From Ficedula albicollis (taxonomy: Eukaryota > Chordata > Aves > Passeriformes > Muscicapidae), in NCBI RefSeq assembly GCF_000247815.1, contig NC_021686.1, positions 2,852,121 to 2,916,120 on the forward strand: a DNA stretch of 64,000 nt. The letters are read 5' to 3'. The notes under the pieces were generated by a model that worked only from the letters and a program-made list of their open reading frames with translations, was not told the DNA's origin and did no database searches. Position 1 is the stretch's first letter. Each line of letters begins with the position of its first letter. Positions 13,566 to 27,100 of the stretch are shown in pieces. Made by a program: the position numbers and the translations under genes.

Positions 13566-14051
13566 TGTGATGTGGGAGGTTCAAGGGCCCCACTGGCAGC
13601 TGCCCTTGGAGTTGGCACAAGGGATGTGCAGCAGTTGGTGAGAGGAGTGGCTTGGATGCCATGGAGCTTGTAAGCCCAGGGATGATTAATGGCTGGTGTT
13701 TCTCCTGCTCAGTTGTTATTACTGGCCTGACCTGTAATCAGTTCCACGCAGCTTTAATGCTGTTCTTCGTCTTAGAGTTTTGATCTTCCCATTGCTCTCA
13801 TGGAAATAACACTGAATTTTGTTTTGCTCTTCCCTAAACAGTTTGAGTTTCTGTATTTGAACTCCTGTCTGTAGTGAAAACTGCCCTGGTTAAGAGTTTT
13901 CTCCTACAAATGGCAGATGTATCACATTGCAAGGTGGTTGTGCTCTGGAGGAGTTTCAAATTCCCTTGCTATGAATGCTCTGTGGTACGTTCTGTGTCTG
14001 CACTGGAGGGTTAAATGTCATTTCAGAAGAACCTGAGGACAGCTCCAGCAG

Positions 14052-14226
14052 GAGAATCCCAGAATGGTTTGATTTAGAAGGGACCTCCTCTCATTCCTCC
14101 CTGTGCCATGAGCAGGGACACCATCCACTATCCCAGGTTGCTCCAAGCCCTGTCCTACTGGCCTTGTAACTTCCAGGCATCCAGGAGCAGCCACAGATTC
14201 TCTGGGAAACCTGTGCCAGGGCCATA
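14052..14226 (-). mobile_element. CR1 LINE 3'-end fragment, diverged
   Basis: GAATCCCAGAATGGTTTG, AGCAGGGACACCATCCACTA, CAGGTTGCTCCAAGCCCTGT and CAGCCACAGATTCTCTGGG follow the order of the avian CR1 3' end in antisense. It is more diverged than the 13141 copy. The rest of the first FAM234A intron (14227-18115) shows no gene or repeat I recognise. Confidence 0.75.
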
Positions 14227-17200
14227 CCAGTCTGGTTGGTGGGGTTTGGATTACAAACTGTCCTTAGAAAGGTCTTAGGGACATGCCAGGAGCAGAGGAG
14301 CCCCAGTGTCCAACAGGGATGATCTCCTGGGGTCAGTGTCCCTGGCCAGCCCTTGGCTGTGACCTGATGCCAGGAAAGAGCTGTGAGCTGCAGATGACCC
14401 AGCACAATAATAAGCTTGTGTGCAGCCTGCAGCCTGAGTGTCTCTGGTGGAGCAAAGCTCATTTTGGGAAATCTTACATGGATTTCTTCTTGTCCTGATC
14501 TAAGTGGGACTGCAGAAAAAGGAACAGTGACCTGAGACTGTCCCAGCAGGTGACTGGCCAGTGAGTTTGCTGCAGTGTCACACTGTGCATGGGATCAAAA
14601 CCCAACAGTCTGCTCATGGGCCATAGCTGTGATGGGAATGTTGCATCTTATTCAGAGCAAAACCTGGCTGGTTTGTCTTGATTGATTGCAGCTTGGGGCT
14701 TCAACAGTTTCTGGCTGACAGGAAGGAAACCTCTGAGGTGCTTAAACTAACCAACCAAACAGAACCAAACCGGCCAAATGCTGTTCCTAAAATGTCCAGT
14801 CAGAGCCTGATTTCATCATTCTGTGGAAGAAAAAAACATGTTGAACATCAAATCTAAGTTATGGTATATTGCTCGAAATTTTCTGGGAAGGGCTGGTGCC
14901 TGGTGGCATTCCAGATGCTGTGGTTTGGTGTTTTATGAGTGGAAAATGAGTTAAACCTTTCCAGTGCATGGTTCCTTAAATGGTTTCTGTCACCAGTCTT
15001 CATCCACCTGACTGTCTGTGGCTCTCCGTGCTCGTCAGGCAGTTCTGTCTGACTGCTGCTGATGGTTTGTCCCTTGGGTTTAGCTGTGCAAGTGTTGCTG
15101 GTTTAAGGCAGATCAGATCTGTAAACCTGCACTGTGGCTTCATGAAACAGGACAGTGAAGGTGAGTAAAGCTGTGTTTGTCCTGTCCCTGTTGTTACTTG
15201 TGGTACAGGAAGGGATGTTCATTCCCCCTCAGCTTGGGCTGGGGAGCTGCTCCCAGCTCATCCATGGCTGGGGGAAGCAGCCTTTAAAGCTTGGGAGCCC
15301 TGGAGTCTGAGATGCAGATCCTGGCTGTGCTGCCTCACTCCCTGGCCTGTGTGGGTTCAGTTTGGGTTTGCTGCGTGTGTTTTCTGATTATTTCTCATTC
15401 TACAAGGTCTTTCTCCCATGCTTACTACCATCCCCAGATGTACTGCATGTAGTGTGTGTTACACTGGAGCAACACAGAATCCTGTCACTGCCTGCTCCCT
15501 TGAAAGGTGCTGGATGTTGAAGTTCCCAGCTGAATTATTTTGTGTCCTCTTCCAGCTGGAGACAAGATGTCGGCTGCTAGAGGACAGTAAAACCATCTCA
15601 GATGCAGGCTATCATTTTCTGCTTGTCTTCAATTAAACTGATTACCAGCCCTCTTTGTTGTTCCCAGTTCAGGCCATTGCTGCCAGCGTGTACTTTGGCA
15701 GCAGCGGCGCTGGGATTTCCTGCATTGTTGGAGTCTTTGCCATTGACCTTCGTGCTCCTCCTTCTGGCACCGCCTCTGCTCTGGCAGGGGTGCAAAGGGC
15801 ATTATTCAAACCCTGAAAGAAAAGAGAGAGAATCGCTTTAAAGGCATTGAGGGCTCTTTGTGCTCGGTGGCTCTGTAGGGTCATCGCTGCAAAAAAGAGG
15901 GGAGTTACTGGGGTTGTCAGGATAATTACTGCTTTTTTATTGTTCCCATCCCAATCTAGATGACAGTGGTGAGATTTATAGTGAGTCATAAAAACAGCAC
16001 ATCAGTGCTGTGTTAGGTGGTGTCCTTTTGGACAGAGAGGGGAGAAACCTGGGTCTGGTTCCTTTTGGGAAGTCTCACAGGTGCTGGTATGCCCTGGGTC
16101 TTTCCCAGCTCTATACTGGGAGGTTGTGGAGGCTCTGCTGGAGAGGTCAGTGGGATTGTGCTGGAGCCCTGTTGCAGCCCATGCAGTGGGTGCTGGTTTT
16201 GAGAAGATTCCCCTCTCCATGCTGCTGGAGATGGACACTCCAAGGACACCCAAGCCACCTGCCCCAGCACAGGGGAGATCACATAACTCACTCCTGGCTC
16301 TGTCCCCATTGCTGTGGCCGTGGCTGCTCCACGCCAGTGAATCATCTGCTCAGCCTGTGCCTGGAGCCTTGTACCTTGAACCTGCTCAAGGCCTGGTGCA
16401 GTAAAAGGGCAATGCTCAGGTCAGGGCAGAGGCTTAAAGCAACACTTGATCTGTTGTTCCCCTTTCCATCTGGAGCCTTCCCACCCTGCTGTTCGAACAG
16501 CTGGCCTCCCTGGTGTGCCTGCTGGGCTGATGAGAAGGGCAGATGAAACCCTTGGAAAAAGATCTTTGGAATAAGGTGCAACTTCTGCATTATTGATTCC
16601 TTTGCATGGTATTGTGCAGGTTGAATTAAATTATCTACAAGTTATCTATAATTTATCTATTAAGTTATTCTACTTCAAGTACAGGAGTGAGATTCTGTAC
16701 TTGATGTAGAGCAAATGCCAGAGTGCTCAGGTTGGAGTGGGTGCTTCTAAGTCCAGCAGGCTCTGAGGTTTAAGGGTTCACAGTGCCAGGCTGACTGTTG
16801 ATTCTGTGCCTCAGGGTTGCCTTGCCATGGATCTGTGATTTGTACCCAGAAGAGAAGAGGCCTCTGCAGTGGGACAGGGACAGCCTGGGGAGCCACAGCT
16901 GCCTGAGGGAGCTGAGCCTCCTCAGGGTGACTCATCTTGTGTTTCACAGAACCTGTGAATGAGCTGGGGTAGAAACGTGAGACACAGCAAGCCCTGTTGC
17001 TGTTGGAGTTGAAATCCCAGGCTCTCTGCACTGTTTTGGTCATGACTTCAAGCTCTTTTCTGCTGGGGAAGTAAATGGCTGCAGTGGACAACCCAGACAC
17101 ATGACTGCTGGGGCACAGTCATGGAAAATTGGCTTGGTTGTCGTGGTTATTTGCTCTGATATGACTTTTAATAACACTGTCAAGCAGCTTTTTCCAAGCC

Positions 17201-18159
17201 TACTGGAATGTGTTATTCTTTATTTCTTCCCTTGTGGTATTTTTTTAAAGAAGCATTATCAGAGAATAGAGAATAAAACATGGATTTTTATTGTTGTTGT
17301 GGGTAATGACTTACAGGCTCCTCTGACTGACTAGGGCTCTTTCCCCCCACCTTTTTACAACGAATTAGCATAGAAACCCTCTGTTTATTGTAGTTGTAGC
17401 CCAAGGTTATGATTTGTAGCAGGAGAAGCTAAAATAGCAGTTGTTAACTCTTCCAGTCTGATGAAATCAAATTTGCCTGATTTTAGTCTCAACTCCTGCT
17501 TTGTTTTCTCTCTGGGGAGGGAAGTCATCACTCTTTTGCCTTCTGGGTTGGGTTGCTGAACTTACCCAGTGGTTTCTCATGTAAGAAGGTGTTGAATAGC
17601 TTAGCTTTGCTCCTATACAGAACATGCTGGTGTTCCTTTCTCTGTCTCCTGGGGAAGCTCAAGTGCACATTACAGTAGAGAACAGCCTTATGTTGGGATA
17701 TAAAGGTCACAAGTGTTTCCTTTCACCTCTCCAGCTGGGAGTCAGGCTGACGTACAGGGGAGGTGGCAAGAAGTCTTTGCAACAAAAGGAGCTTTTTCTT
17801 GAGGGAGACCTGCAGATCAGTCAGTCCTTTCTGCGTGGGGTCTGTAGCCTTTTTTGTCCAGCTCTAGCAGAGTTGATTTCCTCCTCTGGAGAAGAACTGG
17901 TGCTGTTCCTGCATTCCACAGACTCTCTTCATTGCTCTGTGTGGGAGACCTCCGGCAGCAGCAATGTGTTGTATCCAGCTCTGTGACAATACACTGGTTG
18001 CTCACCTCCCATTAAACATTTCCAGTGTGAATATCAGGTAGTAACAGAACATTTTAATTTGTGTTTTAAAAATATATTTCAAAATGTATTTTAACTTCTT
18101 TTTCTGTTGTCGCAGGTGAAGGAGGAGAAGAGTGTCTGAATACCAATGAATGAGCTGTG

Positions 18160-21100
18160 ATGGATAACAAGGACTCAGAAGCTGAGATCCACCCTCTGAA
18201 GACTGAGGATGTAAAAGCTCAGGAGAACCATGAGCACTTCGTGGAGAGAAGGATTGTCAAGTCCTCAGGGCTGTCCCGGCTGTCCCGGTGGCGCACGGCT
18301 GCCTTCTTCATCTCGCTGTTCCTCTGCCTGATCATTGTGTTTGCTTTCTCCTTCATCATTCCCTGCCCAGAGAGGCCAGTTTCAGAAAGAACATGGTTCC
18401 AGTACTACAACAATGCAGGTGAGCTTGCTGCAGCAGAATAAACACCAAGAATCCTTTTCCTTTCTGTGCCATGGATTTGGGTTGTGGGCCTCTACCTAAG
18501 CACATTACCAAGAATCCTTTTCCTTTCTGTGCCACGGATTTGGGTTGTGGGCCTCTACCTAAGCACAGTGTGGAAACAGACCTGCAGGGATGTAGCCCTT
18601 GGGAGCCAGAGCTGTGAATACCTGACCTGGATAAGCAATGGCCCATCATAATTGGAGTGGCCTTCCAGGAGGTGTTTACAGGATATAGTGGAGAAATTAG
18701 ATGCTGCTGTGAAGTGGTAACAAGATAACAGGCTGGCCTCCTTCACAGAAAAAAAAAAAAGGAAAGCGTGTCTGGAAATAAACCCCTGTTGAAGCTTCCT
18801 CTTTAAAATACTCCGTTGGAGTTTGAGCTGAGGTTGGAGGCAATTAGGCATTTTTTCCTCTGCCACTTTGACTTTCTCCCTTTTCCCCATGGCCAACAGG
18901 AAGAGGAGAAGAATAATTCCATCTTGTTTTTTTAATAAATTGCTCTATAGTTACTATAGCTATTTTTATTCTGGTTGCTTAAGTTGGCTCTTTAGCCTGG
19001 GTCCTGCTCCCCAGTGGCTCAGCAATTGCTTCTGGGAGAGTTTTCTTTAATCCTGTGTGCAGTGGTTTGTGCTGGATGTGCTGTAAATGCAGAGATAGTG
19101 CTCACAGCAGGGACTGAGCAGCCTGTGGTGCTGCAGACATCCCAGGTTCTGCTACTCTGAGCTCAAGAAAGCTGCTTTTAGCTGATAGAAAGATGGAGTA
19201 TCTGGGGTTTGTGGGGCTTAGGTGGGGCTTCTTTGTACTTTGAGAATAGCAACCCCCCTCCAAGATTAGAGTTGTTCTTTCTTCAGCATAGTTCAAATTC
19301 TGGCTGCTTGCCTCTTAAAAAAGACAAATCCTCTGGGGGATAGCAAATTTTGAAAATTGTTTGGCACTAACTTCTGTCCTTGATGCTTGTGTACATTTTT
19401 TTTTAAATAAGTCCAGTTTGTCCTGATGTTACACTATGCAGGATGGAGGCATGAGTACGTCTCTAGGAATTTGTGTTTTGCTCCAACTTTGCTGTCTGGC
19501 TTGTGTTCTCTTGCAGTGCCCTACCCGTTCCTTGCTATAGAAGATGTGAATGAAGACAGAGTACAAGATGTGCTCTTTGCTATTAAATCCAGCAATGGCA
19601 GCAGCAGCTTCAACACGTCCTGTCTGGATGAAGGTACCTGATTCGAAAACGCCTTCTAGTGAGGGCTGTCCTTTCTCTTCTAGTTCCAGTTAGTAACTGG
19701 GAGAGAAAAGTGGGTGTGGAGAGGAGCTGGGTGAGTCCCAGCTCCTGGGTGGTGCAGGGCAGCAAAGGTGGGTGCAGGGGCAGCTCCCTCTGATCCCTCT
19801 TCTCCCCAGGGCTGCCGTCTCCCTGTGCCTTCGTTGCTGCCGTGTCTGGCACCAACGGCAGCGTGCTCTGGGAGAGCCCTGCTGCACGGGACCTGCAGTG
19901 GCTGGAGTGTGGCATCCAACAGCTGGGCACAGCTGCAGCCCCTGGCTGCCTCGTGGTGGAGAAGCCTCTGTCCCTTACAGCACTTGACCTTCGGACAGGT
20001 GAGTGCCAGCAGAGCTCTGCTGCCACACAGGGGATGGGCCACTTGCTTTCCTCACCTGGTGGCCTCCAGGGGGAATGTCAGTGTGACATGAGTGGCTGGT
20101 ACATGAACAATGAGCACTGGGTGTTTATTTATTATCGTGGAAACCTTGCCAGAGCCACTTGCTGGGCGTTGAGGAGCGCGTGCTCTCAGCCTCGCTGTTC
20201 CAAAGGCTGGGCTCTGCTGAGGGTTTGTGCCAGCCTCTGTTTCGTAATGCCAGCGTTCCAACCGCTTTTGAAACAGTGGGAGCAGTCACTAGCTGTGAAT
20301 GTTACTTTGTTCTCTCCAGGGTTAGACACAAACCTGCACCTGCGACGTTTCCCAGTTATTTGTGTGTGCGTGCCAGGAGTGCCTGCTGTGGCAGCAGGAG
20401 TGGCAGTTCTAGGCATTTATGATCTTAAACTTGTCAAGGAGAGCACTTAGGATAAGTGCTTGCCAGTCTATCTCAGTAGTCTACAATTCTGCCTGGTTCC
20501 TCTGGAGAGGTTTCTTCCTTTCTAAACTTAGAGGTGGAGAAATTCATCTCATCATCTTGCCTAACGTGGGTGGGGGTAAGGAGTGCCTGTACTACTTTAG
20601 GAGCAGTGATCATCTGCTGCATCTTGAACCCTCCTTGCTGTGAAGCCTAAAATACATTTCCTTTTTGGAGGTCACTGTTTCAGAGGTCTAAACAATACAT
20701 GTTCTCCCTAGAATCACATCCTTTGTATCTGGTATTGATCCCATCACACTCTGTTTTCCAAAAATAGGAAAAAAAGAAATAGCAAGAGGTACAGCTCTGA
20801 GGAATCTGAGGAAAATCTGGTGTAGCTTTTAATTTCCATTGTATAGATGGAAGTGTAGATACAGTGCTAGAAGGTTTCTGTACCAGCAGAGATATCTTAG
20901 CACCATTTCCCTCATATGTAGGCTTTAGCACAGGTTATTTTTAGACTATTAATGAGGTAGTTACTTTCAGGTCAAAGTGTAGAAAGTTGGCTGTGGAGCC
21001 AAAGGCTTGTAACTAAAGACAGCCATAAAGGCAAGTGTGGAGAGAAGGAGCCAGGCTAAGCTACAGGTCACAGCAATACAGCAGAGAAAACATTCCGTAG

Positions 21101-24100
21101 ATAACTTCAAAACAAGAGAGGAAAAAATGCATCAGATAGAAAAGTGAATAACCCAGGAATTTATGTATTTGATGTCTTTTTGCTATTAAGTAGGTTAAAA
21201 ATGGTTTCTGAGCTTAGTTGACTGGGGGTTAGGAGGGCAGAGCAGAATAAAATGTATTTAAATAGGCTAAATGTATTCAAAGAGGCAGAGTCTAACTTAC
21301 ATCACAGTGTGCTAAAAACAGTAGCCAGCACAATCTTTAGCTGTTAATGATTCATCATTGTAGAGGATTTGGTGAGATTCCAGGGCTCTCAGGCTGTCTA
21401 GCCCCTGCCTGTAGGAAGATTGAAGGAGAGATAGGCAGATTATCATCTGGATGTGTCTGGTGTGGTTTTGATCTTTAAATGCTGATAAAGTTAGTGGGGT
21501 TTTTTTATCAATTGAAGTTGTGTTAAGTCCTGCTTTCTTCGTTGCCACAAGAAGTGACCCGAGGAAGGGAAAAGTAGGAGTGCATGCTCCTGTTTGTGTG
21601 GGACATCTAACATTCCTGCATGTTTATCTTAGCAGCAAACTGGGACACATAAGAGCTTAAGATTAACTGTTCCAGGTCAAAGCAAAAGTCTTTGTAGCTG
21701 TGTATTATTCCATCTCTGCCATAGCAGAGTCTCTAGGGAGGGGACAGGAGTAAGAGTTCTGTTACACCTTCTCTCTTCACCTGATGCTCCAGCAGCCTGA
21801 GCTGTGAGCCCTGAGTGGTTCTGGTCTCTTGAGGAATTTGGCAGAAAGGGCACCATGATGGATGGTGCCCTTTGATGATGGATGCTTCTGTGAGAGAAGT
21901 CACTAAATAAAAAGAACCAGAGCTCCAACCTGGAGAGCATCTGACAGGGAGAAAAGTCTCTGTGTCCCCTCCATCTCCTTGAAGTGAGAGCTGAACTCAG
22001 TCTGCTGAGTTCTGATTTTAATATTCCTTCCAGACCAAAAAATTCCAGCCCTTTCACCCAGGTTAGATTTGCAGTCCAGGCACTTGCCTGATTTCCATCT
22101 TGGCTCCCCTTGCCGTGCTGGTGCCGTGACCCTGGGCGCTGAGGGAGCGCCGTGGCACTGCAGATGTCAGACATGGCAGTGCCATCTCCTGCTGCTTTCT
22201 GTGCCTCTGGGGGCTGGCTTAGAGCATGGAAAACTTCTCAAGTGCTTGGTGTTGAATCCAACTCAGTGTCACCTGTTTCTCTTAACTCAGACTATTCTTT
22301 TATGAGAATAAGATATTTTCTCCCAAACTCTGTCTGCTGTCTAACCACCAAAGATCAGAGCCTTCTGCACTGGCAGGGGAATTTCATTAGCCTGGTCTTA
22401 CTCTTGTAGCTTTGGACAGTCCTGAAGCTAGAATGTGGTAATTTAAAACTTCTCTTCTTCCTCTGCCTGCTTATTTTCTTCGAGGGCAAAATTCTTTGCC
22501 TTCCCATGATTTCCTAAGGAAACTAGGAAATCTGCTCTCTTCATTTCACATCTGTTGTCATAGTAACAAATCCAAGTGGTTTTTTCAGCGTTGCAGTAAA
22601 AGCTTTGGAGCAATCCTACTAGAAATCAGCCTGCTTTAAATTATTGCAGACAGCATCAAGTAGTAATTCCGTGGCTTTCAGTCCAGCTGCCTTCCTGACA
22701 AAGAGCAGATGATTACTTTGCATTCCTGAAATGATAATTGCTGTGTGTGATGCTGGGTACAGGGGAGGGTAAACATTTGCCCTGGGAGCATCTAATGAGA
22801 CACTGGCATGTTCATTAGAAAGAAAAGCCCCCAGCAGTGTCCTCCCTGCCAGATTCCACTGCAGATTCCACTGGTCAGTGACTGGAAAGTGGCCCACAGC
22901 CTTGGACAGTGGATGGATAGAGCCACTCGACTGGTCTGGAGGTGTTGAAGAGAAACCCACACCAGCCACCCTCTGTTTTTTAAAAAGCAAAGCTTTGTTA
23001 CTCCAGTTTACAAACAAGTTTGGGCTGTGTGTGCTCTTCAAACAAGGGAGAGGTGGGATGTGGCCTGAGCTGTGGCCAGTCATGTCAGCCAGGAACCCTC
23101 TGCAGGAACATCTGCAGGAGGCAAGTTGCAACCAAGAAGGTTCTGCCAGGAGCTGCAACAACACTGGTCAGAATTCAGCTGCTTTATGGTCTCCAAATGT
23201 CTGTGCAGATTTAAGTGCACAGCAGCAAGGATTCTCCACACCATGAACATGTTGAGAAGCTCGTTAACCAAAGGCACAAGGGAAGCAAGCTGTTCCTTGT
23301 GCCAGGGTGTTTGGGTGCATTCCTGCAGGCAGCTAGGATTGCTTTCCAATGTAAGATGGAATTGTGGATACTGGGATTCATTGGGAATGCAGAAAGGCAG
23401 GGAAGTACCCCATGATGAGCATAAATGTGGCTGGTTTGTGGTGCCCACGGGCTGCAGCAGGAGCATTAATAACCTTTCAGCCTAAGATGCCTTTTAATGA
23501 CTGTTTTCCACTGTGTTCCAGGGGAAGTTCTGTGGAGGCAATCCCATGACTTTGGAGCTAATTATACTCTGCTGACTCCTTTGTCAGTGATTCCAGATAT
23601 TGATGAAGATGGAGTTCAGGACCTGATAATCCTTACTGCTGAAAGAGGCCAGGTATGTCATCCTGAAGCTCTGATAACCCCAGTGGCTGCCACAGGGGAT
23701 GGCAGGAATGCTGTTTATTTCCACCTTGTAATCTCAGAGGAAGTGACCAGAGGCTTCTGGTTTCTGTGGGTTTGGGGTGGGTTCTTTCCCACACTCCAGA
23801 GATGTACTCCCAAATCAGCACGAGTGTTTTATGGTTTAAAAAAATAAAATAAATCTAAGAGCTGGCCGGTTATCCCTCCCCCTTTTCAGTGTGCTCTCCT
23901 CACTGCATGTTCCTGTGCTGTCTGGGGAGTGAGCTGGGGCAAGATGAGCTTGCAGTTTTCTGCTCCTCTGCTTAGAGAAGTGGAAGTGAACAAACCCTGA
24001 CAGCTTTGGCTCTTAGATCAAAGCACAGCTGACAGTCAGTGCTTTTGTACCAGCACTGCCCTTTTCTGATCCCTTCCCTCTCTGCCTGTCGTCTGCTTTG

Positions 24101-27100
24101 CACTGCTCTTCCTAGTGTTGCTGTGCTGGTTAATTCTGATCTGAATTCATTTAGTGAAACAGCTGCTGGTTGTGTTATCTCCCTCCAAATACTGCTTCTC
24201 CCATTTCTGAGAGGGGGAAAGTCGTGCAGCTGGAAGAGTTTTTCTGCTAAAACATCTACATTCATGGTGGAGTGCCACAGCACTGTCTGCATGCCCAGTC
24301 TGTCCTGTTCAAAGCACACAAGTTACAGCTCCCTGTGGATCTGATGGGAGCAGTGGGAGCCCCATGTCCTCATTCCAGAGCCATGGAATCATTAAGGTTG
24401 GAAAAGACCTCTGAGATCATCAAGTCCAACCTGTGACTGATCCCCACTTTGTCACCCAGCCCAGAGTCCAGGCTTTCCTTGAACACCTCCCACAGTGGTG
24501 ACTCCACCATCTCGCTGGGCTGCCTCTTCTGATGTTTGACAACCCTTTCTGGGAAGCAATTCCTCCTGATGTGCAACCTGAACCTCCCCTGGCAGAGCTT
24601 GAGGCCATTTCCCCTTGTCCTGTCCCTTTTTCCCTGGGAGCAGAGCCTGACTCCCACCTGGCTGCCTCCTCCTGTCAGGGAGTTATGGAGAGTGAGAAGG
24701 TCCCCCCTGAGTCTCCTTTTCTCCAGACTGAGCCCCCCACTCCCTCAGTTCCACTTCACAGGACGTGCTCCAGACCCTTCCCCAGCTCTGCCTCCTTCCC
24801 TGGACCTGCTCCAACACCTCAGTGTCCTTTTGGAATTGAGGGGCCCAGAACTGGACACAGCAGTCGAGGTGTGGCCTCACCAATGCCCAGTACAAGAGCA
24901 GAAGCACTTCTTGGCCCTGCTGGCCACCCTATGGCTGGTAAGGTGTGACCTCACCAAGGCCCAGTACAAGAGCAGAAGCACTTCTTGGCCCTGCTGGCCA
25001 CCCTATGTCTGGTACAAGCCAGGTGCCATCAGCCTTCTTGGCCAATGTCCTCCATAAGAAAATAGAGCCTGCTGGCCACCCTATGGCTGGTACAAGCCAG
25101 GTGCCATCAGCCTTCTTGGCCAATGTCCTCCATAAGAAAATAGAGTTTTGCTGTCCAAGGCATTGTTGTTGCCAGAGTCATCAGAAATTCTATCTTCTCC
25201 ACCTCCTACAGTTCTCTCTGTTTCCTTTCCTTGTTGCTTTTGCTATCCCAGTTATCTCAAGACTTCTGTTTTTTTAATCTTAGGCGGCCAAGAAAAGTTT
25301 GAATGTAGCCTCTGTTCTGCAAGACTGCCTTTTGATCTGTTTTCCATTTAAACTCTCTTGCTATCTTGGTATGAAATCCCTTCCTCCCTCTGGATTTGGC
25401 AAGCACTCTGCCAACTTAAGGAAAAGTATGTTCTCTTTTGAGAAATCACGCAAATGTAGGAGCTGGAGTGGAGCTCTGCAGCTTGGGAGGGGCTGGTCAG
25501 AAGGGAGATTCAGCACTCAAGTAGAGGAGCTTTGTTGCTATCAAGGGCTGCAGTTGAAAGGACAGAGCTGTGAGCAGTCTGTGTGTGCAGGGGGTTAGAT
25601 GGCAGCATTTCCAGAGAGTCCCGTTGACCCCTACCTGCTGCAAACTTCAGCACAAGCACATCCCAGGAAACGTGCCAGTTTTTGGGATCCATCTCCTGTG
25701 GCACCACAGAGGGCTTGGCAGTGCAATGAGGAAAATGTTGTGTTTTCTCACTGCCTGTGTAAATACTCCTGGTGTCACTGTCCCAGGGTAGCCACTGGAC
25801 CAGTGCTTGCCAGTAAAGGTGCAGCTGATCTCCCAGAGCTGGTGTGTGTCTCCTCCCAGTGCAGGAGGCTGGGAATAGCTGGTGCATGTGTTGCTGTCCC
25901 TCTCCAGTTGCGTTCTCATTCTCCCCAGCAAACTCTATCCCTCTTTCACCTGCCAGACTCTCCAGATTTGCTTTGGGAGCAGCAAATTTCCTTCACTTTC
26001 CCAGTCCCTCCCTCTCAAGACAGAGGGAAGGGTTCCTGCCTGACTCAGCATCTGTGATGTGTTTCTCTTGGTCAGATGTTTCACTTGTCCCTAAAGTCCA
26101 TTGCACTCCCCAGACTTTGACTGTTGTTCAGACATTTAGATCTGATCCTGACTTTAACCTTTTTTCTCCTAGGTAAAATATTTTTAAATGGATTTTGTTA
26201 CCCTGTACAAAGAATAGAAAGAAACCTATCAGCTCTTTTATCTTCTTGGACTCACATGAGCCTAAGGAGGAGTAGATTAGGGCACTTAAAACATTTAGCA
26301 GAGCTGCCATGTGAAGCCAAGTTTCCCATGTCCATATGCTGCTTTGTTGCTGACATTAGGTCATCTCCATCTTAGGCTGGAATGGATCTTTGCTCTGTCC
26401 TTAGAGAGCTAGGGCTGCTGTTCCACAGTCCTAGTCTGTAAGGAGGGTGGGGGGCAGAGGTAGCAAATTCTCAGAGCAGGTGACTTTGCTGGTAGTGGTT
26501 TTCAAACTTCCAGAAGAATTCAGAGCAGAGTGGTCACCAAACTCATGCCCACTCCTCCAAAACCAGGGAGAGGCTTTCCATCCTGTGCTGCTCCCATTCA
26601 GTTGCTGTTCTGTACCAGCTTTAACCTTGTTGGTTTTTGTCTCTAATCCCTTCCCTGCTTAGGTTAAGGTCTTCATCCATTCAGGAATAAATGGCCAGCA
26701 GATTGGCACCACAGGCAGCCTGAGCATGGATGGCAACGCTCGCTACGTCAGGCTGAGCCTGCACTCCTCCTTCTACTTCCTCTTCTACACAGGTACAGCT
26801 CTGCCTGGGAGCTCAGTCTGAAAGAGTGATTGTAACTGAGAGCAGGATTAGTAAACATTCTCTGAGAATGTGTTTTGCATTCTTACAAGCTGTGTGGAGC
26901 TTTCACCCAGTCAAAGAGCTGTTCAGGGCCAAGAGAAGGGGGGGGCTTCTGCTTAAACTGTGGTTTGTTACGTACTGTAGTGATTTTATTTAACAAATGT
27001 CAAGCATGTAAGGATTAGGCAGTCATTTCTAGCAAATGATTACTGTGTAACACTTGGATTATGAACAGATAAAATGTTAAAAGCATTCAATAGCAGGCTT